Translations under genes and position numbers: made by a program
The notes under the pieces: model-generated
What the model saw: only the letters and a program-made list of their open reading frames with translations
Databases searched by the model: none
What the model was told of the DNA's origin: nothing
From: Baffinella frigidus
Taxonomy: Eukaryota; Cryptophyceae; Cryptomonadales; Baffinellaceae
NCBI GenBank assembly: GCA_026770585.1
Contig: MU646458.1
Span: forward strand, 198,812 to 209,434
DNA length: 10,623 bases
Reading direction: 5' to 3'
Shown here: piece by piece, positions 8,815 to 10,623 of the stretch
How positions within the stretch are numbered: position 1 is the first letter of the stretch
Layout: each line of letters opens with the position of its first letter

Positions 8815-10530
8815 AAGAGAGAGAAAGCGCGCGAGGGAGAGAGTGGAGGGTAGGTCAAGGTTGGGGCGTCACTCGTTCTGGGTGCCGTCGGTGACGTTGA
8901 TTTCCATCGCCGTTGGCTGCGCCCCTGATAGAAGACAGAACGAAGGTCACTGGAGCGAGGGGGGGCGGGGTGGGTGTGTAACGGAGTTCCCCGTTGCCCT
9001 GTGTAACGGAGTACTAGGACAGTGGGCAGAACTGTCCTAGTACTCCGTTACACAGGGGTTCAGCGAGGGTCCCCACTACGACGGTTGACGGACGGCCTTG
9101 ACAGCTGGCTTCTCTGGCAAAGGAGCATTGCCGAGAGAAAGAAATAAACAAAGAGAGGTTGCTCCTGGACATCGGCAAAAGACCCTCATCCCACAGCAAG
9201 ACATCTTTCACTGCTCTCTCTTCTTCTCGACCATCCTCCTCAACCTATGACCCTGCACCAAAGTAGCTGACTCTTGCACCACCAGGGCTCACGGTCGGAC
9301 CAAATCGTCGATTTTAGATGCCAGATTTACCCTTGATTTACTCTTGCAGTGACCCCGGATCTGGAGTCTCTGCAAGGGTAAATCTCAAGTCTAAAATCGA
9401 TGATTTGGTCCAACCGGGAAGGTTGGTGGCAAGCTGGCGAGGCAGGGTGAGGAAGCAGTCACAAGGCTTCAACTCTGAACCGACAACCCTGCCACGCCAG
9501 AGTCTTGGAAGGGGTCGCCAAAAGTCAATTCCTCTTCGAGGCAGTGATTTTCAAAAGTCAACAGTCCTAGATATCTAGGACTTAAAAACATTAACCCCTC
9601 CTCTAATCTGGCGTGGTGACCCTGCCCCGAACCGAGAACGGAGGGAAAGGAGCACGATCCGCGGCGGCTCACGCACTCCGAACCCATAACCTGTCTCTAA
9701 ATCCATAAACTGATCCAACCCCGACCCTGAAAAGAACAAGCAAGCACCGGACACGGTGTTAATGAGTAATACTATTAAATATTAATATTGGTATTAAATT
9801 ATAATACCGAGAACGGAAGGAAAGGTGCGGAGCACGATGTCGCGGCGGCTGACGCACGGCACCCCGGCCATCATCTGTTGTCTCACAGGTTGTGAGCCAC
9901 AGCTGTGATACACGTTGTGAGCCTCGATACCTACTTCTCAAGAGAAGCGTACATCGTGACTTCTCTCTTGCTCGCTCTCTCTCTCTCTCTCGCACTCTCT
10001 CAGAACAACGTGGCATTGACATTGAGGTGACGCATGGCACCCCGGCCATCATCTGGGATAACTTGGTTCTGAGGTTTCACCATCTGGAGTACAAAGGGAT
10101 TGAGCCACGGTAGATACACAGGTTGTGAAAACATTGAGGGTACACAGGTTGTGAACCTCGGTACCCCGCCTCCTTCTTCCATGCAATCACACACTCTCCC
10201 ACCACACAGCGCACTTCGCAGGGATTTTGAATAGCCCCTAAGCGACGAGACCTAGCACCCTATGGTAGGCAACCCGTAGGGACATTGTGGGCAGCGAGAA
10301 AAGTGTGCGTGACTTCGCTCTAGGTCGTACTGACTGCGAACGACTTTGAGGGTAAACGGTGGCAAGGTGATCTACTCCACCAAGGCTATCTTTCTCAGGG
10401 AGTCGCACCGTGAAGGGGCAGGCGGTTTGGAGGGGGATGGACGGGACGAGCGAGGCTTGCTGATTCGCGATGTTGATCGCCACGGAGAACGCGCCCCCGC
10501 TTTGCAGAAGGCCGAAGACGTGCTCCCACG
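1367..10530 (-). CDS. Gene 1: multi-exon gene for a putative single-pass membrane protein (5' end beyond window)
   Basis: This entry joins 22 minus-strand exons, listed one by one below, that run from the right part of the window to a TAG at 1369-1367. Each exon is a short block with strong G/C preference at codon third positions. Nearly all are preceded by CAG and all are followed by GT. Joined, they give 1,994 coding bases, which is two bases of a split codon plus 664 codons including the stop, so the frame closes exactly. The product has sequons NVT, NYS and NAS before a strong hydrophobic helix (exon 16) that is followed by HLRAR. This fits N-terminus outside and C-terminus inside. The last 155 residues are polar and Pro-rich. 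I do not recognise the family. The first exon, start codon and any signal peptide lie beyond base 10623. The weakest links are exon 7 and exons 19 to 21. It could be two genes rather than one. Confidence 0.72.
1905..2010 (+). repeat. Repeat family A, single copy
   Basis: It shares gaacaagttccggtgtccg (1951-1969), an A/T-rich middle and the cctaaagg end with the arms at 4511-4803. It is in the same orientation as the left arm. It overlaps the short intron between exons 20 and 21, and on the sense strand its ttgttccgcag edge supplies the acceptor of exon 21. Confidence 0.65.
1915..1945 (-). CDS. Gene 1 exon 21 (31 nt)
   Basis: The acceptor is gttccgcag and the donor AG|GTTTCG. It reads VVLHLFCSLT plus one base, starting in phase 0 and ending in phase 1. 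That is exactly what is needed to join exon 20 to exon 22. The intron after it is short and includes 9-base repeats of cgaaatcaa on the plus strand. Confidence 0.42.
2028..2103 (-). CDS. Gene 1 exon 20 (76 nt)
   Basis: The acceptor is cttcgaggcag. The donor is GTCGTC after a phase-0 Pro codon; an alternative AG|GTTGCC lies seven bases earlier. It reads PPHGGVDQLMPSLLIESVQY and then LARLP. The next intron is only 82 bases and is largely made of a copy of repeat family A, so this may be an intron created by that repeat. Confidence 0.5.
2600..2706 (+). repeat. Repeat family A, diverged single copy
   Basis: It matches the unit from ggaagcaggg through ctacagaa and ccaatgtccgcatatggtgg to cctaaaggacctaaaggag (2687-2697 region). 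It is closest to the left arm at 4511-4610 at the cctaaagg end and to the copy at 1905-2010 around atatggtggg. It sits in the long intron between exons 19 and 20, with no coding block next to it. Confidence 0.6.
2915..3039. repeat. Repeat family B: 125-bp fold-back, MITE-like element
   Basis: Bases 2915-2943 and 3011-3039 are perfect 29-base inverted repeats. The outer six bases, TGTACA, are themselves a palindrome. They could be a 6-bp target duplication around 23-base terminal repeats starting GGGGTACC. Inside, a C8 run (2946-2953) faces a G9 run (2999-3007), and there are two CCTAGG-type sites. No transposase is present. The plus-strand open frame across its right end is a translated repeat. 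Confidence 0.8.
3334..3360 (+). repeat. (GGGT)n run, potential G-quadruplex
   Basis: There are six uninterrupted GGGT units on the plus strand, flanked by further GT-rich sequence to about 3440. Six runs of three guanines with one-base loops is a textbook strong G-quadruplex pattern. Here it is on the template strand of gene 1. Confidence 0.85.
3532..3613 (-). CDS. Gene 1 exon 19 (82 nt), frame uncertain
   Basis: The acceptor is gtagcccag and the donor GTGCCT. The preferred reading is VSRTLMRTSGVQHARSSQSQ, then HPRGAE and two bases of Gly. A second frame from a TGAG acceptor (APSCAHRESNMLAALS...) also fits the incoming phase. I prefer the first because its acceptor is CAG and its third positions are richer in G/C. 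Confidence 0.45.
3735..3801 (-). CDS. Gene 1 exon 18 (67 nt)
   Basis: The acceptor is catctttggcag and the donor GTGCGA. The reading is EQGSTGLDGHCANRLRNISF, then E, S and one base of Gly. Phase 0 at the start matches exon 17. Confidence 0.6.
3881..3919 (-). CDS. Gene 1 exon 17 (39 nt)
   Basis: The acceptor is gcgatttcag and the donor GTAAGA, the most canonical donor in the gene. It reads IVFVNVTMDMKVP in phase 0. A different frame gives CQCNYGHEGSG, which looks EGF-like but has poor codon use. This is a small exon and depends on the splice signals. Confidence 0.5.
4046..4284 (-). CDS. Gene 1 exon 16 (239 nt): transmembrane segment
   Basis: The acceptor is aacccccgcag and the donor GTCAAG. 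The exon reads 79 codons from MKPLGASRAVIMLDATYVPP to SAPPH. Residues 41-63 form the clearest membrane helix of the gene (LLIVIVSSAVLAGTLGALVV), followed by YHLRARAAAS, whose Arg residues suggest the cytoplasmic side. The region before it is Ala/Gly-rich. The ATG at 4282 has purine at -3 and could instead start a separate gene. I prefer an internal exon because the phase joins exon 15 and a TGA lies only 24 bases upstream in the unspliced frame. The open frame runs on to 3848, but third-position G/C bias disappears after 4046. Confidence 0.78.
4371..4398 (+). repeat. 28-base dispersed repeat, copy 1
   Basis: It matches 5391-5418 at 24 of 28 bases, around the shared core tcacctgtccg. Both copies are in gene 1 introns and in the same orientation. 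Confidence 0.6.
4511..4803. repeat. Repeat family A: about 100-bp inverted arms around exon 15
   Basis: Arm 4511-4610 is matched in reverse complement by 4703-4803. I estimate well over 80% identity by eye. It includes the core gaacaagttccggtgtccgc and a region ending in cctaaaggacct-like repeats. The roughly 92-base gap between the arms contains exon 15. Single copies of the same unit lie at about 1905-2010 and 2600-2706. No clear target-site duplication is visible at the outer ends. The structure may be a fold-back transposon or two intron-borne elements in opposite orientation. Confidence 0.8.
4621..4687 (-). CDS. Gene 1 exon 15 (67 nt), inside the loop of a long inverted repeat
   Basis: The acceptor is gtcttgcacag and the donor GTCAGG. 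It reads VFASIDDMKFNLAKFLSFSA, then V, A and one base of a Glu codon. The exon sits in the roughly 92-base gap between the two arms of the inverted repeat at 4511-4803, so each flanking intron carries one arm. Confidence 0.7.
4957..5041 (-). CDS. Gene 1 exon 14 (85 nt)
   Basis: It reads SFDDQPATLHRHGEAYSATA and then TATLDIAL, with almost every codon ending in G or C. The donor is GTACCA. The acceptor aggcaaag is the only one in the model ending AAG rather than CAG, with TAG at exon 7. A CAG lies 16 bases further in (gatgaccag) but would break phase with exon 13. Confidence 0.72.
5171..5251 (-). CDS. Gene 1 exon 13 (81 nt)
   Basis: The acceptor is catcggcgcag and the donor GTACCC. The reading is PLRTVHVMSMIVEKGMEDCP, then GRRDLS and two bases of Gly. 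Codon third positions are strongly G/C up to the donor and weaken after it, although the frame stays open to 5068. Confidence 0.72.
5391..5418 (+). repeat. 28-base dispersed repeat, copy 2
   Basis: Partner of the copy at 4371-4398. It lies in the intron between exons 12 and 13, next to G-rich sequence. Confidence 0.6.
5531..5637 (+). repeat. (GA)n microsatellite in the intron after exon 12
   Basis: This is about 107 bases of GA with scattered AA and GG interruptions. It begins one base after the exon 12 GT donor position on the sense strand, where it reads as CT. Length polymorphism is likely. Confidence 0.95.
5639..5697 (-). CDS. Gene 1 exon 12 (59 nt)
   Basis: The acceptor is gtgcttcaagcag and the donor GTCTCT, which runs straight into the GA/CT tract. 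The reading is SMLNVFLSDLLVGYFVITA plus two bases. It is hydrophobic but has an internal Asp, so I read it as a buried strand or helix rather than a sure membrane span. The acceptor side is duplicated 120 bases upstream on the coding strand (5805-5850). Confidence 0.72.
5687..5891 (+). repeat. Two-copy 120-bp tandem repeat over the exon 12 acceptor
   Basis: Copy one starts at 5687 and copy two at 5807, both with ttgagcatc(g/a)actgcttgaag, then a small palindrome (gaagcac...gtgcttc) and a diverged tail to gacagggt. Only copy one continues into exon 12 coding sequence. Confidence 0.85.
6017..6078 (+). repeat. Degenerate TTTAGGG telomere-type tract
   Basis: About nine units of ggggttt(a/g) mixing TTTGGGG, TTTAGGG and TCTAGGG. 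The mixture and interior position point to an interstitial array, not a chromosome end. It lies in the intron after exon 11. Confidence 0.85.
6098..6150 (-). CDS. Gene 1 exon 11 (53 nt)
   Basis: The acceptor is ggtgtttgcag and the donor GTCACC. It reads IVAAVLRVPQELVSTWR and ends on a codon boundary. An alternative acceptor upstream (gacgtgag) would add the hydrophobic residues ASVFAA in the same frame. The telomere-type tract begins about 20 bases after the donor. Confidence 0.65.
6176..6280 (+). repeat. GA/GAGT microsatellite in the intron before exon 11
   Basis: GA repeats carry frequent GTGA interruptions and shade into GAGTGTGT. On the gene 1 sense strand this is a CT/CACT pyrimidine tract a few tens of bases upstream of the exon 11 acceptor. 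Confidence 0.92.
6281..6406 (+). repeat. Direct repeats with internal short tandem repeats
   Basis: cagacacc..gtgcgtcagcgccg occurs at 6281-6305 and, with a small insertion, at 6369-6400. Between them are three copies of a roughly 20-base unit around ccttccacacagtc. It lies in the intron between exons 10 and 11. Confidence 0.75.
6436..6498 (-). CDS. Gene 1 exon 10 (63 nt)
   Basis: The acceptor is gttaagcag and the donor GTAGCG. The reading is TGSGTMAHRADLLNASCTTQ with split codons at both ends, and it includes the sequon NAS. Seventeen or so of the codons end in G or C. The frame meets TGA soon after the donor. Confidence 0.55.
6629..6729 (-). CDS. Gene 1 exon 9 (101 nt)
   Basis: The acceptor is cacgtgagcag, just after a GA/CT microsatellite. 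The donor GTGCCC is weak. It reads RRTILTTSVEIPSISEQTSS and then AATSTFRFNVEHS, a Ser/Thr-rich stretch typical of extracellular or linker sequence. A second minus frame over the same bases (APHDLDHVGGDPIYL...) is also open for 23 codons, but it ends in a stop and does not fit the neighbouring phases. Confidence 0.6.
6739..6813 (+). repeat. GA/GAGT microsatellite directly upstream of exon 9
   Basis: It is flanked by gctcacg on both sides (6732-6738 and 6815-6821), a short direct repeat. The sense-strand pyrimidine tract ends about ten bases before the exon 9 CAG acceptor. Confidence 0.92.
7056..7192 (+). repeat. (TTGAGGG)n tandem array
   Basis: About nineteen units of a 7-base repeat, nearly perfect except for two or three variants (ttgagaa, ttgagga). 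It fills the intron after exon 8 and is flanked by related 16-base donor-side copies (7039-7054 and 7196-7211). TTGAGGG differs from the TTTAGGG telomere unit by one base. Confidence 0.95.
7196..7245 (-). CDS. Gene 1 exon 8 (50 nt)
   Basis: The acceptor is gtctcgcag and the donor GTTCCT. The reading is RIALILLVGLDEHDGT plus two bases of Arg. Third positions are mostly C or G. Acceptor-side sequence is repeated at 7457-7481, and donor-side sequence at 7039-7054 and 6870-6890. The intron that follows holds the TTGAGGG array. Confidence 0.62.
7225..7520 (+). repeat. Direct repeats around the exon 8 acceptor
   Basis: caggaggatcagcgc is at 7225-7239 and 7455-7469. A second module, ttggttcatttgc.cctagcc, occurs at about 7284-7304 and 7496-7516. 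Together they form two diverged copies of an acceptor-plus-intron unit, with a third partial trace near 7570-7600. Confidence 0.8.
7359..7371 (-). CDS. Gene 1 exon 7: speculative 13-nt microexon
   Basis: Exon 6 ends after two bases of a codon and exon 8 starts on a codon boundary, so something with one leading base and a clean end is needed between them. The block between cttgtag and GTAACG fits: one base plus codons for A, T, D and K. It was picked by phase alone, is too short for codon statistics, and is the weakest exon in the model. Confidence 0.22.
7699..7803 (+). repeat. GA-rich microsatellite after exon 6
   Basis: GA with GC and GGTC interruptions lies between two copies of a 17-base direct repeat starting gtaccggttc (7681-7697 and 7806-7822). 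The inner copy is the donor side of exon 6. The layout resembles an insertion that duplicated its target. Confidence 0.92.
7810..7869 (-). CDS. Gene 1 exon 6 (60 nt)
   Basis: The acceptor is ctaacggcag and the donor GTACAT. The reading is WINPGFVWNQWQMHNANMN, followed by two bases of an Arg codon, and is rich in Trp and Asn. The acceptor half has a copy at 7946-7964 and the donor half one at 7681-7697. A readable stretch follows the second donor copy (NRYGLAPWRVPP, then a stop at 7626-7624). It could be an alternative C-terminus, but no AG acceptor precedes it. Confidence 0.7.
8108..8290 (+). repeat. Compound array: exon 5 donor fragments alternating with telomere-type tracts
   Basis: The module is a gggacca...gcggtggtagcgg sequence together with a TTTAGGG-type tract. 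It occurs at 8108-8158, at 8188-8287, and a third time at 8286-8315, where it is part of real exon 5. This looks like tandem duplication of an exon-intron boundary. Confidence 0.8.
8291..8354 (-). CDS. Gene 1 exon 5 (64 nt)
   Basis: The acceptor is cttgccggcag. It reads NNYSRIIHEKFQLNGRYRRA and two bases of a Trp codon, and contains the sequon NYS. The proposed donor GTCCCA is weak. The donor half (codons for GRYRRAW plus GTCCC) recurs at 8188-8216 and 8108-8130, each time followed on the sense strand by a telomere-type tract, so the true donor could be one of the copies. Confidence 0.7.
8374..8444 (+). repeat. (GA)n microsatellite upstream of exon 5
   Basis: This is an almost pure GA run in its right half (8410-8444). 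On the sense strand it is a long CT tract ending about 20 bases before the exon 5 acceptor. Confidence 0.95.
8517..8566 (+). repeat. Short degenerate TTTAGGG tract
   Basis: Units such as ggggtttagggtttaagg, then gtgcggggtgagggg. It lies within the intron between exons 4 and 5. Confidence 0.75.
8674..8726 (-). CDS. Gene 1 exon 4 (53 nt)
   Basis: The acceptor is cgcccggcag and the donor GTGCGC. The reading is SEFMQGILNPSEYSFNL with split codons at both ends. The GA microsatellite at 8751-8843 fills most of the intron before it. If the donor were ignored, the frame would end ten codons later at a TAA. Confidence 0.75.
8751..8843 (+). repeat. (GA)n microsatellite in the intron between exons 3 and 4
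   Basis: GA with GCGCGC interruptions. It fills most of the 146-base intron between exons 3 and 4, so the intron is essentially a microsatellite between two splice sites. Confidence 0.95.
8873..8924 (-). CDS. Gene 1 exon 3 (52 nt)
   Basis: The acceptor has a good pyrimidine tract (gttctgtcttctatcag) and the donor is GTGACG. The reading is AQPTAMEINVTDGTQN, with a split Gly codon before it and a split Glu codon after it. It contains the sequon NVT. Nearly every codon ends in G or C. Reading through the donor meets TGA immediately, so the frame needs the splice. Confidence 0.75.
8997..9057. repeat. Perfect 26-bp stem hairpin
   Basis: Bases 8997-9022 and 9032-9057 are perfect inverted repeats around a 9-base loop. 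Part of the arm (gtgtaacggagt) occurs a third time as a direct copy at 8975-8986. A rho-independent type of terminator is not meaningful in this eukaryotic context. It sits in the intron between exons 2 and 3. Confidence 0.9.
9292..9416. repeat. Long near-perfect hairpin, about 44-bp arms
   Basis: Arms 9292-9335 and 9373-9416 pair with only a few mismatches. The loop contains a second small inverted pair (cttgcag/ctgcaag) and an imperfect direct repeat of tttac(c/t)cttg. It may be a MITE-like element. It is in the intron between exons 2 and 3. Confidence 0.85.
9808..9874 (-). CDS. Gene 1 exon 2 (67 nt)
   Basis: The acceptor is gacaacag and the donor GTATTA. It starts in phase 0 and reads MMAGVPCVSRRDIVLRTFPS, then V, L and the first base of a Gly codon. 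The leading ATGATG follows the acceptor directly and is not needed as a start. The acceptor half is repeated at 10028-10055 and the donor half at 9632-9669, so the cell could use alternative sites; only this copy contains the whole exon. Confidence 0.68.
9961..10001 (-). repeat. Short CT/GA microsatellite in the intron between exons 1 and 2
   Basis: This is the only tract of the seven with CT on the plus strand. On the gene 1 sense strand it is therefore purine-rich, opposite to the others. Confidence 0.85.
10409..10530 (-). CDS. Gene 1 exon 1 of those visible (122 nt)
   Basis: The acceptor is gatgcaccag and the donor GTGCGA. The exon begins with two bases of a split codon and then reads 40 codons, starting WEHVFGLLQSGGAFSVAINI and ending TACPFT. 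Third positions are almost all G or C. The same frame continues open beyond the donor to 10238, but with relaxed codon use, which is why I stop at the GT. It ends in phase 0, matching the next exon. Upstream is a telomere-type tract that I take as intron. Confidence 0.72.
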
Positions 10531-10551
10531 CTGGTGCATCGTGCGTGGGTT

Positions 10552-10623
10552 AGGGGTTGAGGTTTGGGGCTAGGGTTTGAGGGGTGGGGTGTGGGGGGTG
10601 GGTTTTAGGGTTTGGGGGTTGGG
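10552..10623 (+). repeat. Degenerate telomere-type tract at the right window edge
   Basis: Mixed units of ggggttg, ggggct, agggttt and gggtttt continue to the last base, with G on the plus strand like all the other such tracts here. It is assigned to the intron upstream of the first visible exon. Confidence 0.8.

Larger units (their letters stand above)
9632..10055 (+). repeat. Duplicated halves of the exon 2 region
   Basis: Donor-side sequence 9807-9850 recurs at 9632-9669. Acceptor-side sequence 9850-9877 recurs at 10028-10055 with one mismatch. Between the donor copies is an A/T-rich palindromic stretch (9766-9808), including ggtattaaattataatacc. Confidence 0.85.

Noticed and set aside
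5372-8858. Open frames encoding poly (RE)n or (SL)n
   Set aside because: These are translations of GA/CT microsatellites, which are free of stops by composition.
10552-10623. Chromosome end at the right edge
   Set aside because: The units are too degenerate, and similar tracts occur throughout the introns.

Overview
The window is nuclear DNA from a eukaryote, most likely a unicellular alga or related protist; I cannot name the species. The evidence is many short GC3-rich coding blocks bounded by GT...CAG splice sites, long (GA)n tracts, degenerate TTTAGGG/TTGAGGG telomere-type tracts inside introns, and fold-back repeats. I see no bacterial operon, no ribosome-binding-site pattern, no rRNA or tRNA gene and no CRISPR array. 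Most long open frames in the window are antisense shadows or translated repeats.

Reading the minus strand for third-position GC bias and splice phase gives two genes in tandem. Gene 1 enters from the right edge and runs to a TAG at 1369-1367. I resolve 22 exons: 10530-10409, 9874-9808, 8924-8873, 8726-8674, 8354-8291, 7869-7810, 7371-7359 (speculative), 7245-7196, 6729-6629, 6498-6436, 6150-6098, 5697-5639, 5251-5171, 5041-4957, 4687-4621, 4284-4046, 3919-3881, 3801-3735, 3613-3532, 2103-2028, 1945-1915 and 1836-1367. They join in one frame into about 663 residues after a two-base partial codon. The protein reads as a probable single-pass membrane protein: an N-terminal part with three N-glycosylation sequons, one strong transmembrane helix, then a long polar Pro-rich tail with a DXXLL sequence. 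I do not recognise its family. Splice phase helped choose some boundaries, so the phase agreement is not fully independent evidence.

Gene 2 starts at about 939 on the minus strand with a signal peptide or signal anchor. It stays open for 313 codons to base 1, where the window cuts it off. The two genes lie head to tail about 0.43 kb apart.

The introns are the most unusual part. They hold pyrimidine microsatellites (on the sense strand), telomere-type arrays, two very stable hairpins, a 125-bp fold-back element, and a roughly 100-bp repeat family that flanks one exon as inverted arms. Five exons also have extra copies of their own acceptor-side or donor-side junction lying in the adjacent intron.
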